Part shown: one piece after another, positions 9,378-18,939 of the stretch
Layout of the letters: every line of letters begins with the position of its first letter
How positions within the stretch are numbered: position 1 is the first letter of the stretch
Assembly: GCF_011806575.1 (NCBI RefSeq)
Contig: NZ_JAATOO010000001.1
Location: 186,001 to 250,000 of the forward strand
Source of the DNA: Vibrio hepatarius
Lineage (GTDB): Bacteria; Pseudomonadota; Gammaproteobacteria; Enterobacterales; Vibrionaceae
Reading direction: 5' to 3'
Length of the DNA stretch: 64,000 nucleotides
Position numbers and translations under genes: made by a program
The notes under the pieces: generated by a model
Database searches by the model: none
Told to the model about the DNA's origin: nothing
The model's input: the letters and a program-made list of their open reading frames with translations, nothing else

Positions 9378-10298
9378 ATGAATCACTTATCATTTTACTG
9401 GCTTCCCCAAAACAACGACCTATTAGTTAAAGGTATCGAATCCGAGTTTTCGCAATTAGTGGAACACGCCGTTTCTAGAAAAAAAATTGCCCTACCTCCT
9501 ATTCCTGAAGTCGTATTAAAGATTCAAAAACTATGCACGCAGGATAATACTACTGTTTCAGATGTGGCAGATTGTCTACTCGAAGACCCTGGCCTAGCCG
9601 CCATTGTGATACGTGTAGCCAACTCCGTCATATTCAACCGTCGAAACATCACCTGCACAGATTTGGTCACTGCCGTATCTCGTTTAGGTATTCTAAGGGT
9701 GCGTGATATCGTGACTGCCCAAGCCATTGAGCAGTTAAAGCACTCAGTGAACCTAAGCAGCGCTTGTAACCGTATCCTGATGAACAGCGCTATTAACTCA
9801 CGTGAGCTTGCAGCAACAATGGTGATGGTTGTGCGAGGTTTTAGAGATAGTGGTTCAGAGGCTTACCAAAACCTAGAAGCAGACAAAGCATTACTAACTG
9901 GTTTACTTGCAGACATTGGACTGTTCTGTATCGTCAACGAATACCATTGTTACTTGGAACAAGGTAACTATCTGGCTGAAGACATTGCTTTCCAAGTGTT
10001 TAACCGACTCTGCTCGAATGCCAGTGAGCTAGTGCTTGATAGCTGGGGCTTCGATGAGGACTTCATAGAAGTGGCATCTAATAAGTTCCGAAATCGTTCC
10101 AATGTTGCGGTCAGTTATTTGGATGTAGCACGTATCGCCAACCACATCCTATTATTCCGTCGCCAAGACGATACAATAGACGATCATTCGGTAAAATTTG
10201 ATGTAACAGGTGCCGATATACTGTACAAACTCAGTAATTTAAGTGATATTGAGTTTAATGCGCAAGTCGATGAACTCATGAGCGCAAGCGGATTATAA
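9378..10298 (+). CDS. HDOD domain protein
   Basis: A 306-residue cytoplasmic protein with one HDOD domain at about residues 25-230. The family start is visible in the LPPIPEVVLKIQKLC segment (about residue 40) and the DPGLAAIVIRVANSVIF segment (about residue 70). HDOD is a degenerate HD-phosphohydrolase fold that usually lacks metal ligands and acts in signalling; none of the full HD motif is seen here. The lysO gene begins 16 bases after its stop, so the two are probably cotranscribed. The function is unknown. Confidence 0.85.
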   Translation: MNHLSFYWLPQNNDLLVKGIESEFSQLVEHAVSRKKIALPPIPEVVLKIQKLCTQDNTTVSDVADCLLEDPGLAAIVIRVANSVIFNRRNITCTDLVTAVSRLGILRVRDIVTAQAIEQLKHSVNLSSACNRILMNSAINSRELAATMVMVVRGFRDSGSEAYQNLEADKALLTGLLADIGLFCIVNEYHCYLEQGNYLAEDIAFQVFNRLCSNASELVLDSWGFDEDFIEVASNKFRNRSNVAVSYLDVARIANHILLFRRQDDTIDDHSVKFDVTGADILYKLSNLSDIEFNAQVDELMSASGL

Positions 10299-10314
10299 CG
10301 ATACAGGATGTACC

Positions 10315-11220
10315 ATGTTCTCAGGGATGTTATTCATTTTTACCCCACTTGTTGTGGGGTATTTAATATCTATTGCAAATAAGTCACTACTCGACAAGAT
10401 CAACACCACCACATCGAACTTAATCTACGTCATTTTAGCTTTGATGGGGTTGAGTTTAGCCGCTCTCGATAACTTAGGTGAAAATCTACAGATCATCCTA
10501 AAGTTTACTGCAGTTTTCTTCATTTGCCTTGGGCTTGCCAACTTAGCGGTGTTGCCATTTGTCGATAAGCTGATGCCTATCAAAACCGACAACACTCACA
10601 CTAAGCTACCGCTCTCTAGCATGGCGCTTGAATCAGCGAAACTAATTTTGGTCGTTGGTGGTGGTCTAGTTGCGGGACTACTGATCCCTATCGACCTCAG
10701 TTGGGTGGATACCGCCAGCGAATGGATTCTTTTCCTATTGCTGTTTTTTATCGGAATCCAGCTTCGCAACAGCGGCCTGACACTTCGCCAAATTTTGCTC
10801 AACAAACACGGCATGGTCATCGCGCTGCTGATTATCGTCAGTTCTATGGTTGGCGGCGTTATAGCGGCGATGATTCTCGATATTGACCTCTACCGCGGAT
10901 TGGCGATGGCATCAGGTTTCGGCTGGTATTCTCTGGCAGGCATTTTAATGGGTGATGCATTTGGTCCTGTGTATGGTGGCGCTTCGTTTATGATTGAACT
11001 GCTGCGTGAACTCATCGCTTTAGTTCTAATTCCGCTGTTTATTCGTACTAAGCCTTGCACGGCGATTGGATACGCGGGAGCGACTGCGATGGACTTTACA
11101 TTACCCGTCATACAAACCACTGGCGGTGTACGTTGTGTGCCGATTGCAATAGTCAGTGGCTTTATTTTAAGTCTGCTTGTCCCGGTAATGATGTTATTCT
11201 TTGTCTCACTTGCAGGCTAG
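10315..11220 (+). CDS. lysO: LysO family L-lysine exporter
   Basis: A 301-residue inner-membrane protein of the LysO/YbjE (DUF340) family with about eight to ten hydrophobic segments. E. coli LysO exports L-lysine and toxic analogues. The family signature is seen in the C-terminal half: GFGWYSLAGILMGDAFG (about residues 200-216) followed by LRELIALVLIPL and GYAGATAMDFTLPVIQ. It follows the HDOD gene by 16 bases. No lysine riboswitch is apparent in front, unlike the ArgP- or riboswitch-controlled relatives. Assignment is by family signature. Confidence 0.88.
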   Translation: MFSGMLFIFTPLVVGYLISIANKSLLDKINTTTSNLIYVILALMGLSLAALDNLGENLQIILKFTAVFFICLGLANLAVLPFVDKLMPIKTDNTHTKLPLSSMALESAKLILVVGGGLVAGLLIPIDLSWVDTASEWILFLLLFFIGIQLRNSGLTLRQILLNKHGMVIALLIIVSSMVGGVIAAMILDIDLYRGLAMASGFGWYSLAGILMGDAFGPVYGGASFMIELLRELIALVLIPLFIRTKPCTAIGYAGATAMDFTLPVIQTTGGVRCVPIAIVSGFILSLLVPVMMLFFVSLAG

Positions 11221-11331
11221 ATCGCATGATTCTGTGCTCAAATTCACTATATTAAGCAGCAGTCATGATTTAAGATTTAGCGAAAGCTAATATACAGCCC
11301 ATATAATAACTATTCTTCAAAAGGATTCATT

Positions 11332-11844
11332 ATGAAACGCCTAATTGTTGCACTTTTGCTAGGTGCTTCGTCTTCCATGGTTGCCGCAGCAGACAACGCA
11401 TGTCTTTCCAAGAAATACGACGCATATATCGATGCCTCACTTCATTGGTATGAAGACCTAACCAAATTGACTAGCGAGCAATACCCAGATCTTAAAGAAG
11501 TGAGCGAGTGGTTCTTGGAAGGCAGAAAAAACCATTTCGAACTAAACCGCGCCGCGGTGCACTATTACTTAGATAAAGACGCAACCAAAGTCGCAACTGA
11601 ACAACCAGTAGAAGCTTGGCTGCAACTTGAGCAGAAAGACATTAAAACTCTCGCGTCCCGTAGCGATGAGCTTGGTCAAATTGCACAAGTGACGTTCAAT
11701 GATCGCCAATCCAAACCACATGAAAAGAACTACGAGTTACGCTCAGCGTTTGCAGATTTACTTAGCCACCCAACTAAAATCGACTCAGCACTTAAGCGCT
11801 ACAATCAATCGATCAAAGAGTTAGAATCGATTTCCTGTCAATAG
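11332..11844 (+). CDS. conserved periplasmic protein of unknown function
   Basis: I do not recognise the family. The 170-residue protein opens with a clear signal peptide (MKRLIVALLLGASSSMVAAA, cleavage near residue 20). The mature part is mostly helical and charged, with Cys24 and a penultimate Cys169 that could form a disulfide linking the ends. A good ribosome site (AAAAGGATTC) lies before the ATG. It is a single gene with its own terminator, between lysO and panP. Probably a soluble periplasmic protein. Confidence 0.75.
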   Translation: MKRLIVALLLGASSSMVAAADNACLSKKYDAYIDASLHWYEDLTKLTSEQYPDLKEVSEWFLEGRKNHFELNRAAVHYYLDKDATKVATEQPVEAWLQLEQKDIKTLASRSDELGQIAQVTFNDRQSKPHEKNYELRSAFADLLSHPTKIDSALKRYNQSIKELESISCQ

Positions 11845-11913
11845 TTGGTAACAAGAACTTTACGGGATAGCTAAACAAGCTTCACTTAGGTAAAACTAAG
11901 ATTCGATAATTAA

Positions 11914-11937
11914 AGACGGGACTTTGTTCCCGTTTTC
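11914..11937 (+). terminator. terminator after periplasmic protein gene
   Basis: ACGGGA / TCCCGT stem with a short loop, followed by TTTTC. Confidence 0.6.
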
Positions 11938-11986
11938 GTTTAGATTGTCGAGCCTGCAACAAAAATGATTAGAGCAATATAGCTGC

Positions 11987-13633
11987 ATGGTATCTGAACA
12001 TAGAACGGCTGATGTGAACTTCGAGAGCTTACTTCGAATCTTCACAGTACCTGAAGGGCCAGACTCAACGCTAACCCAAATCGAAGAAAAACTCTCTCGC
12101 AATCTTAACCAGTTTCTTCGCGAACACATCGTCGCAGAAGAAAAGCCGCTGTTAGAGATAGAGAAAGACTTCTCCAACGCTTCGATTCCAGAGCAACCTG
12201 AGTTTGTTTCAGACCACACTCAACACCTGCTTGATACGTTGGTATCTCACTCGGTTCATACCTCTGCACCAAGCTTTATTGGTCATATGACGTCGGCACT
12301 TCCCTACTTTTTGATGCCGCTGTCAAAAATCATGATCGCGTTGAACCAAAACTTGGTCAAAATCGAGACTTCAAAAGCATTTACTCCGCTTGAACGTCAA
12401 GTGATCGGCATGCTTCATCGTCTGATTTATCAACGTGACGATACTTTCTACGCTCAGTGGATGCACAGTGCTAATCACTCACTTGGCGCTTTCTGCTCAG
12501 GCGGTACCATCGCAAACATTACGGCACTTTGGGTCGCGCGTAATAATGCACTGAAAGCTCAGGGTGAGTTTAAAGGCGTTGAAAAGGAAGGCCTATTCAA
12601 AGCAATGAAGCACTACGGCTACGAAGGATTAGCGGTACTGGTTTCTGAGCGCGGACACTACTCATTGAAGAAAGCGGCGGACGTTCTGGGTATTGGCCAA
12701 GAAGGTTTGGTAGCGATCAAGACCGATAACGACAACCGTATTTGTCCCGCTGCGCTAAAAGAAAAAATCGCTGAACTTAAGCAGCAAAACATCAAACCAT
12801 TCGCAGTGATTGGTGTTGCCGGTACAACTGAAACCGGAACAATTGACCCTCTTCAAGAAATGGCGGCTATCTGCCAAGCAGAAGACTGTCACTTCCATGT
12901 AGACGCAGCTTGGGGCGGCGCGACGTTGATGTCAAACAACTATCGTCATCTTCTAGCTGGAACTGAATTGGCAGATTCGGTAACAATCGACGCACATAAA
13001 CAGCTTTACATCCCAATGGGTGCTGGCATGGTGTTGTTTAAAGACCCCGAAGCTATGAAGTCGATTGAACATCACGCACAATACATTCTGCGTAAAGGCT
13101 CTAAAGACCTGGGTAGCCATACACTGGAAGGTTCTCGCTCTGGCATGGCGATGCTGGTTTATGCGGCAATGCATATCATTAGTCGCCCGGGCTACGAATT
13201 GCTCATCGATCAGAGTATCGAAAAGGCCAAATACTTTGCCGAGTTAATCGAAGCTCAACCCGACTTCGAACTGGTTTCTAAGCCTGAGCTGTGTCTTCTG
13301 ACATACCGCTACTTACCTGCACATATTCGACAAGCGCTGATGGCAGGTAATTCAGAGCAAAAAGCAGAACTCAACGAACTGTTGAATGAATTGACGAAGT
13401 TTATCCAAAAACGTCAGCGTGAAACGGGTAAGTCATTTGTATCGCGCACACGCTTGAACCCGATTCATTTAGATAGATTAAACACCATCGTATTTCGTGT
13501 TGTGCTTGCCAACCCGTTAACCGGCAAAGATATCCTTGGTTCGGTACTGGAAGAACAAAGACGCATCGCGGCACAAGCACCAAACTTGATGGGCAAAATC
13601 GAACAAGTTGCCGAGAAAATCAACGCAAGTTGA
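11987..13633 (+). CDS. panP: aspartate 1-decarboxylase, PLP-dependent
   Basis: A 548-residue group II PLP decarboxylase, close to glutamate decarboxylases but of the PanP type that in Vibrio makes beta-alanine from aspartate for pantothenate and coenzyme A. The PLP lysine is K338 in TIDAHKQLYIPMG. The HVDAAWGG motif, whose Asp pairs with the cofactor nitrogen, lies about 30 residues earlier (near residue 305). The length and the location next to hexR and near tfoX fit the Vibrio panP locus. Older annotations call it glutamate decarboxylase. Substrate assignment rests on family knowledge, not on residues I can prove. Confidence 0.87.
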   Translation: MVSEHRTADVNFESLLRIFTVPEGPDSTLTQIEEKLSRNLNQFLREHIVAEEKPLLEIEKDFSNASIPEQPEFVSDHTQHLLDTLVSHSVHTSAPSFIGHMTSALPYFLMPLSKIMIALNQNLVKIETSKAFTPLERQVIGMLHRLIYQRDDTFYAQWMHSANHSLGAFCSGGTIANITALWVARNNALKAQGEFKGVEKEGLFKAMKHYGYEGLAVLVSERGHYSLKKAADVLGIGQEGLVAIKTDNDNRICPAALKEKIAELKQQNIKPFAVIGVAGTTETGTIDPLQEMAAICQAEDCHFHVDAAWGGATLMSNNYRHLLAGTELADSVTIDAHKQLYIPMGAGMVLFKDPEAMKSIEHHAQYILRKGSKDLGSHTLEGSRSGMAMLVYAAMHIISRPGYELLIDQSIEKAKYFAELIEAQPDFELVSKPELCLLTYRYLPAHIRQALMAGNSEQKAELNELLNELTKFIQKRQRETGKSFVSRTRLNPIHLDRLNTIVFRVVLANPLTGKDILGSVLEEQRRIAAQAPNLMGKIEQVAEKINAS

Positions 13634-13691
13634 AAGTTTCTTTCTCTAGAACTGTAATTTGACCAAAAATATTCGTCTCAATCTTCACAAT

Positions 13692-13716
13692 AAACCGCCT
13701 ATTGGTGCGGTTTTTT
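13692..13716 (+). terminator. panP terminator
   Basis: AAACCGC / GCGGTTT stem with an 8-base loop, then a run of Ts. Confidence 0.85.
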
Positions 13717-13784
13717 GTAGTTTTCATAAAATTTAGTTTGAGGCTTGTCATATTCTCATTAAATTAAGCAGAGAAAAGTTATAG

Positions 13785-13831
13785 TAAACCTTTGCCTTAG
13801 GTTTATACTGACTCAATGGCGCTGGATTGAG
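13785..13831. repeat. two inverted repeats in the hexR upstream region
   Basis: TAAACCT / AGGTTTA (13785-13791 and 13799-13805, 7-base spacer) and CTCAAT / ATTGAG (13812-13817 and 13826-13831). They lie 90-130 bases before hexR and could be operators or leader hairpins. Confidence 0.5.
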
Positions 13832-13918
13832 AGTACCTTTTAGGAAACATCTTGTTTTCTCTCGAATTAATCCGATTGGTACATCCAGTGAGATGTTCTC
13901 TATACCCTCGTGAACACT

Positions 13919-14773
13919 ATGAACACATTAGAAAAAATTCAGAAAAATCTAGAGAACTTCAGTAAGTCCGAACGTAAAGTCGCTGAAGTTATAATGGCCT
14001 CTCCTCAGACGGCTATTCACTCTAGTATCGCTACACTGGCTAAAATGGCTGATGTAAGTGAGCCTACTGTTAACCGTTTTTGCCGCCGCCTGGATACAAA
14101 AGGTTTTCCGGACTTTAAACTTCACCTAGCTCAAAGCTTGGCGAATGGTACTCCTTACGTTAACCGTAACGTTGAAGAAGATGATGGGCCAGACGCATAC
14201 ACGCATAAGATTTTCGAATCGACAATGGCGTGCTTGGACGTGGCGAAAAATAGCTTGGACCCAATGCAGGTTAACCGAGCGGTTGATCTACTGACTCAAG
14301 CAAAACGCATCTCTTTCTTTGGCTTAGGAGCATCTTCTGCGGTGGCTAAAGATGCACAAAACAAGTTTATTCGATTCAATATTCCAATTACTTGTTTTGA
14401 AGACATCGTGATGCAACGAATGAGCTGCATTAACTGTACAGACAACGACGTGATCGTGCTGATTTCTCATACTGGTCGCACTAAGAGCCAAGTTGAGATC
14501 GCCAACTTAGCACGTGAAAACGGCGCAACTGTTATTGCGATTACAGCAAAAGACTCACCACTGGATAAAGCGAGTTCGTTGTCGATCTCTCTAGACGTAC
14601 CAGAAGACACCGACGTGTACATGCCAATGGCAAGTCGCGTTGTTCAGATGACGGTGATCGATGTATTGGCAACAGGCTTTACTCTGCGTCGTGGTACGGG
14701 TTTCCGTGAGAACCTTAAGCGCGTAAAAGACGCACTGAAAGATTCTCGCTACGACAAGCTATCTCAGTTTTAG
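13919..14773 (+). CDS. hexR: HexR, RpiR family regulator of central carbon metabolism
   Basis: HexR is a transcription factor with an N-terminal RpiR helix-turn-helix (about 1-77) and a C-terminal SIS sugar-phosphate domain (about 120-260). It responds to 2-keto-3-deoxy-6-phosphogluconate and controls Entner-Doudoroff and glycolytic genes in gammaproteobacteria. The helix-turn-helix is seen in ATLAKMADVSEPTVNRFCRR, and the SIS domain in FFGLGASSAVAKDAQNKF and VLISHTGRTKSQ. A GTG at 13910 is in frame, but the ATG at 13919 gives the N-terminus seen in E. coli HexR (MN-LEKIQ). It has no immediate operon partner and is followed by a terminator. Confidence 0.93.
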   Translation: MNTLEKIQKNLENFSKSERKVAEVIMASPQTAIHSSIATLAKMADVSEPTVNRFCRRLDTKGFPDFKLHLAQSLANGTPYVNRNVEEDDGPDAYTHKIFESTMACLDVAKNSLDPMQVNRAVDLLTQAKRISFFGLGASSAVAKDAQNKFIRFNIPITCFEDIVMQRMSCINCTDNDVIVLISHTGRTKSQVEIANLARENGATVIAITAKDSPLDKASSLSISLDVPEDTDVYMPMASRVVQMTVIDVLATGFTLRRGTGFRENLKRVKDALKDSRYDKLSQF

Positions 14774-14792
14774 ACATCGAAATCGTTAAAAG

Positions 14793-14821
14793 AAAAGGAG
14801 CAATAATTTGCTCCTTTTTTT
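14793..14821 (+). terminator. hexR terminator
   Basis: 11-bp stem AAAAGGAGCAA / TTGCTCCTTTT with a 4-base loop and continuing Ts. Confidence 0.92.
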
Positions 14822-14945
14822 GTCTTAAAACGCCTGACTTCTCTTGTCGTTGAGGATAAAAAACTCCCAGCTTTCGCCCCACTCCCCTACCAATACCACG
14901 GCAACCATTTCTCTTTCTTAGCGCAGCAAGTGCAAATTTTCATCA

Positions 14946-14960
14946 ATAGGTTTTCTCTAT
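14946..14960 (+). promoter_or_regulatory. OxyR-like half site upstream of grxA
   Basis: ATAG-N7-CTAT with the T at the second spacer position matches 9 of 10 positions of the OxyR element ATAGnTnnnAnCTAT. It lies 82-96 bases before grxA, a known OxyR target in E. coli. The adjoining half sites are weak, and a CATAGT hexamer near 15006 could be the -10. Confidence 0.5.
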
Positions 14961-15041
14961 CGGAACAAGTGCCAAATGCTTCTTTATTTCCGCCACTGGA
15001 TCGGGCATAGTGGCAACTAACAAAATAAAGGAGAAAGACAT

Positions 15042-15308
15042 ATGTTCGTAGTTATCTTTGGTCGCCCAGCTTGCCCATTCTGTGTTCGTGCAAAAGAACA
15101 CGCTGAAACGCTAAAAGCGAAACGTGATGACTTCAACTACCGCTACGTAGATATTCACGCAGAAGGCATTTCAAAAGCTGACCTTGAGAAAACTGTAGGT
15201 AAACCAGTAGAAACTGTTCCTCAAATTTTTATCGACCAAGAGCACATCGGTGGTTGTGACGATTTCGAAGCATATGCGAAAGAGCACCTAGGTCTATTTG
15301 ACGAGTAA
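15042..15308 (+). CDS. grxA: glutaredoxin 1, GrxA family
   Basis: An 88-residue glutaredoxin. The redox motif is Cys11-Pro-Phe-Cys14 (the family has CPYC or CPFC), with the cis-proline in TVPQIFI and the GG-D glutathione-binding end (HIGGCDDFEAY). It reduces ribonucleotide reductase and OxyR using glutathione. A third cysteine follows the GG pair. A strong AAAGGAG ribosome site precedes the ATG. The link with the ybjL-like gene next door is the same as in E. coli. Confidence 0.95.
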   Translation: MFVVIFGRPACPFCVRAKEHAETLKAKRDDFNYRYVDIHAEGISKADLEKTVGKPVETVPQIFIDQEHIGGCDDFEAYAKEHLGLFDE

Positions 15309-15330
15309 TCGCCAGCCTAATATTTTTAAG

Positions 15331-15353
15331 AAGCCGCTTTATGCGGCTTTTTT
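15331..15353 (+). terminator. grxA terminator
   Basis: AAGCCGC / GCGGCTT stem, 5-base loop, followed by Ts. Confidence 0.9.
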
Positions 15354-15551
15354 GTCTCTTGAACACCAGAGAAAACGTCTTTGCTATTCGTTATTTAGCA
15401 CACAGCCCCCCAATAGCGGCTAAAATGGTGCTTTATAATTGACCTACGTAAAGTAATAGTAAATTCTAAAAAATTTCACTATTCATTTTGTAGCATTCAG
15501 ATACAATTCGCCCACTTATACATTCTCCCGACACAGAACAAGAACTGCCCT

Positions 15552-17234
15552 GTGAACATCGACGTCGTACTTTTACTCGAGCAAAACCCTATCCTTCTTA
15601 TTTTTGTGGTTCTCGCCATTGGTCTCGCCATTGGCAAAATCCGCTTTGGCAACCTCCAGTTAGGTAATTCCATCGGCGTACTGCTGACCTCTCTCGTGAT
15701 GGGCCACCTCGGCTTTGCCTTCAACGCAGACGCATTAACTATTGGTTTCATGCTATTCATTTATTGCGTAGGTATAGAAGCTGGACCGAACTTTTTCGGT
15801 ATTTTCTTCCGTGATGGCAAGCACTACTTCATTTTAAGTATGGTGGTTCTCTCGACTGCGTTGATGATCACCTATTTTGCTAGTCATTACTTCGGCTTAG
15901 GATTCGGGCTTTCTGCCGGCATGATGGCAGGTGCGTTAACGTCGACACCGGTGTTGGTAGGTGCCCAAGACGCATTAACATCCGGCTTAGCTGAAGTCCC
16001 GCGCGGTATGGACTTTACGTTAGTACTGGAGAACCTTTCGGTTGGTTATGCGATGGCGTATTTGGTCGGTTTAATCAGCATGATTATGTTTGCTAAATTG
16101 ATGCCTAAGCTGCAAAAACACAATCTGTCTGATTCGGCACAACAAATCGCGCAAGAGCGCGGTTTAGGTAATTCGGGCCAACGTAAGGTCTACTTACCTA
16201 TCATTCGCGCATACCGTGTAGGCCAAGAGTTAATTAACTGGATCGACGGTAAAAACCTACGTGAGCTGGGTATTTATCGCCAGACTGGTTGCTACATCGA
16301 GCGTATTCGCCGCAACGGTATCCTAGCCCACCCAGATGGTGACGCTATTTTGCAAGAAGGTGATGAAATCGCACTCGTCGGTTTCCCAGATAGTCACGCT
16401 CGTCTTGACCCTAGCTTCAGAAACGGCAAAGAAGTGTTTGACCGCAACCTACTTGACCTACGCATTGTCGAAGAAGAGATCGTGGTAAAAAGCGACGCCA
16501 TTGCTGGTAAGCGTCTGTCTGACCTTAACCTTTCTGAGTACGGCTGTTTCCTTAATCGAGTAGTCAGAGCTCAGATTGAAATGCCGATGGATCTAGACAT
16601 CGTATTGGCGAAGGGTGACGTGCTTCAAGTGAGCGGGGAGAAAAGTCGCGTTCACGGCCTTGCTGAACGTATTGGTTTCATTTCAATCCACAGTCAAATG
16701 GCCGACCTTCTAGCGTTTTGTAGCTTCTTTATACTTGGCTTGTTATTCGGTTTGATCACCATGACGTTTGGCCAGATGTCGTTTGGCTTAGGTAATGCGG
16801 TCGGTCTGTTGCTGTCAGGGATTACACTTGGCTTTTTACGTGCCAACCACCCGACTTTTGGTTACGTTCCTCAAGGCGCGCTGAACATGGTTAAAGACCT
16901 AGGGTTGATGTTCTTCATGGTAGGCATCGGCTTAAGCGCAGGCGGCAAGATGTTCGAGCACCTTTCCCAAGTTGGTCCACAAGTCCTTGGTTTAGCATTT
17001 TTGGTCAGTGTGGTTCCAGTTGCGCTTGCATACTTGGTTGGTGCATACGTTCTAAAGATGAACCGTGCTCTGCTGTTTGGTGCGATTATTGGTGCAAGAA
17101 CCTGTGCACCTGCAATGGATATCGTGAACGACTACGCGAAGTCGACGATTCCAGCTTTGGGATATGCAGGTACTTACGCTATCGCCAACATCTTGATGAC
17201 GCTGACGGGTACCGTTCTCATAATTCTGAGCTGA
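15552..17234 (+). CDS. ybjL: putative transporter, AspT/YbjL family
   Basis: A 560-residue inner-membrane protein that starts at GTG. It has the duplicated AspT layout: about five membrane helices (1-185), two RCK_C (TrkA-C-like) regulatory domains (about 205-290 and 290-375), and about five more helices (385-560). Each membrane half carries the family's G-rich motifs (GIEAGPNFF near residue 76, [11 protein letters not shown] near residue 458). AspT exchanges aspartate and alanine; the substrate of YbjL is unknown. It lies beside grxA, as in E. coli. Symbol given by family and context. Confidence 0.85.
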   Translation: MNIDVVLLLEQNPILLIFVVLAIGLAIGKIRFGNLQLGNSIGVLLTSLVMGHLGFAFNADALTIGFMLFIYCVGIEAGPNFFGIFFRDGKHYFILSMVVLSTALMITYFASHYFGLGFGLSAGMMAGALTSTPVLVGAQDALTSGLAEVPRGMDFTLVLENLSVGYAMAYLVGLISMIMFAKLMPKLQKHNLSDSAQQIAQERGLGNSGQRKVYLPIIRAYRVGQELINWIDGKNLRELGIYRQTGCYIERIRRNGILAHPDGDAILQEGDEIALVGFPDSHARLDPSFRNGKEVFDRNLLDLRIVEEEIVVKSDAIAGKRLSDLNLSEYGCFLNRVVRAQIEMPMDLDIVLAKGDVLQVSGEKSRVHGLAERIGFISIHSQMADLLAFCSFFILGLLFGLITMTFGQMSFGLGNAVGLLLSGITLGFLRANHPTFGYVPQGALNMVKDLGLMFFMVGIGLSAGGKMFEHLSQVGPQVLGLAFLVSVVPVALAYLVGAYVLKMNRALLFGAIIGARTCAPAMDIVNDYAKSTIPALGYAGTYAIANILMTLTGTVLIILS

Positions 17235-17409
17235 CCACCTAGACTCATTGCTATTAACCATAACGGCATGCACAGTGGTATTGCTGATTTATTCGTGCTT
17301 CTTACACTAATACCGGTAATTGCAGGAAGTCTAATAAAACAACGAGTTAGAGTAGTTACCCTTGGAGCGGGTTATTGAGCTTTCGGTAGCGAATGAAAAA
17401 TATAGATGA

Positions 17410-17433
17410 AAACGGCACCTTTCGGTGCCGTTT
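17410..17433 (-). terminator. terminator of the amino acid ABC operon
   Basis: Perfect 10-bp stem AAACGGCACC / GGTGCCGTTT with a 4-base loop; Ts follow on the minus strand. It lies just after the last permease gene. Confidence 0.85.
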
Positions 17434-17436
17434 CAC

Positions 17437-18114
17437 TTAACTTAGAGGACGAGAATACGCAAGGAATCGCTTTTCTGCATGTTTGAAACACCACAGAATG
17501 ATGAATGTCAGTCCCATATAGAACAAACCAGCAGTTAAAAACGACTCAAACGGTGCGTAATAGCGAGAGTTAACCAGTCTCGCTGCGCCAGTAAGATCCA
17601 AGATAGTAACAATACCCGCGACCGCACTACCGTGAAGCATAAAGATCACTTCGTTACTGTATACCGGAAGAGCGCGACGCAATGCGCTCGGTAAAATGAT
17701 ACGACGATACGTTGCGAACTTACTCATGCCATACGCTTTTGCCGCTTCGACTTCACCTTTCGGCAAACCGTTGATCGCACCGCGAATGATTTCCGCAGTG
17801 TACGCAGAGGTATTTAACACGAATGCCACCAAGGCACAGAACCAAGCATTTTCCCAAAGTGTATCTTTTACTGGGAAAAACTGATCCATGCCGTAGTAAA
17901 TCAGATACAGCTGAACCAACAAAGGTGTACCACGGAAGAAGTAAATAAACGCCCAGCTAGGTCCTGAAATAAAGAAGTTGTGACTATTTCTCGCCACAGC
18001 CAGAGGAATCGCGACGCTCAGACCAATAACTAACGCCAAACCAACCAGCCAAACCGTTGTCCACAAACCATCAAGGTAAATTGGTAAACTTTCTACAATC
18101 AATGAAAAGTCCAT
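17437..18114 (-). CDS. artM: basic amino acid ABC transporter permease (ArtM/HisM-like)
   Basis: A 225-residue polar amino acid permease (HEQRO/His-Glu-Gln-Arg-Opine type) with about five membrane segments. The EAA loop that docks the ATPase is visible as EVEAAKAYGMSKFATYRRIILPSALRRALP (described here by its key residues E, A, A, G and the following P; about residues 135-165). It pairs with the second permease 3 bases upstream, and the four genes form one operon. E. coli artPIQM has the same order. The substrate is probably arginine or histidine-like basic amino acids. Confidence 0.85.
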   Translation of the reverse strand: MDFSLIVESLPIYLDGLWTTVWLVGLALVIGLSVAIPLAVARNSHNFFISGPSWAFIYFFRGTPLLVQLYLIYYGMDQFFPVKDTLWENAWFCALVAFVLNTSAYTAEIIRGAINGLPKGEVEAAKAYGMSKFATYRRIILPSALRRALPVYSNEVIFMLHGSAVAGIVTILDLTGAARLVNSRYYAPFESFLTAGLFYMGLTFIILWCFKHAEKRFLAYSRPLS

Positions 18115-18117
18115 AAC

Positions 18118-18858
18118 TTACCTCGCGTGAATACTGAATTTACGTTCAACGACTTTCAATAAGCCCGTTGAGATACTGGTAAACAATAAGAAAATAATGG
18201 CGACAACCATGTAGAAGGTAAATGGCATCTTAGTTGAGCCAGCAGCTAATGAACTGACACGTACCATATCTTCTAAGCCAATAATCGAAACCAGTGCGGT
18301 TGTTTTAAGCAATACTAACCAGTTGTTACCAAAGCCAGGTAATGCGTGACGAATCATCTGCGGAAGCAAAATTCTGCGGAAAGACAATGTCGCACTCATT
18401 CCGTACGCCTTAGCAGCTTCGAGCTCGCCACGATCAACCGCCATAATCGCACCACGGAAAGTTTCAGCCATGTACGCGCCAAAGATAAACCCAATCGTCA
18501 ATACACCAGCAATGAAAGGGCTAACGTCGATATAATCGGGTAGGTAAGAGACCCACTCATGGTTAGGGTCGCTCGAAGCGAACCATTCATTAAGTGACTC
18601 GTTGATGGAATAAAGACTGTTATTCAGTAGAATCTGACCACCAAAGAAGATAAGCATCATCAGAACGAGGTCTGGAATACCACGAATAACCGTTGTGTAG
18701 AGTGTTGCAATAGCACGGGCCCAACGATAAGGAGCCATTTTTGCTAATGCGCCAAGCATGCCTAAGATTACCGCCAGCAGTAATGATAGTAGTGCCACCT
18801 CGATAGTGACTATGGCCCCTTTTAAAATAGAGGCTTCGTATCCTTTTAGATCTAGCAT
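18118..18858 (-). CDS. artQ: basic amino acid ABC transporter permease (ArtQ/HisQ-like)
   Basis: The second permease of the importer, with the EAA loop near ELEAAKAYGMS. The open frame begins at 18885, but only the ATG at 18858 has a ribosome site (TTAGGAACTCACCT) and gives the HisQ-like start MLDLKGYEASILKGAIVTIE, so I place the start there (246 residues). A longer periplasmic loop around residues 75-105 is unusual compared with the short HisQ/ArtQ. It is 3 bases from the next permease gene and is probably translationally coupled to it. Confidence 0.85.
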   Translation of the reverse strand: MLDLKGYEASILKGAIVTIEVALLSLLLAVILGMLGALAKMAPYRWARAIATLYTTVIRGIPDLVLMMLIFFGGQILLNNSLYSINESLNEWFASSDPNHEWVSYLPDYIDVSPFIAGVLTIGFIFGAYMAETFRGAIMAVDRGELEAAKAYGMSATLSFRRILLPQMIRHALPGFGNNWLVLLKTTALVSIIGLEDMVRVSSLAAGSTKMPFTFYMVVAIIFLLFTSISTGLLKVVERKFSIHAR

Positions 18859-18939
18859 AGGTGAGTTCCTAATCCCTAAACTCATAAGATCGACCGTTAG
18901 CTACTTCTAGGAACAAGCCAACGGTCGCTTAATTACGAC

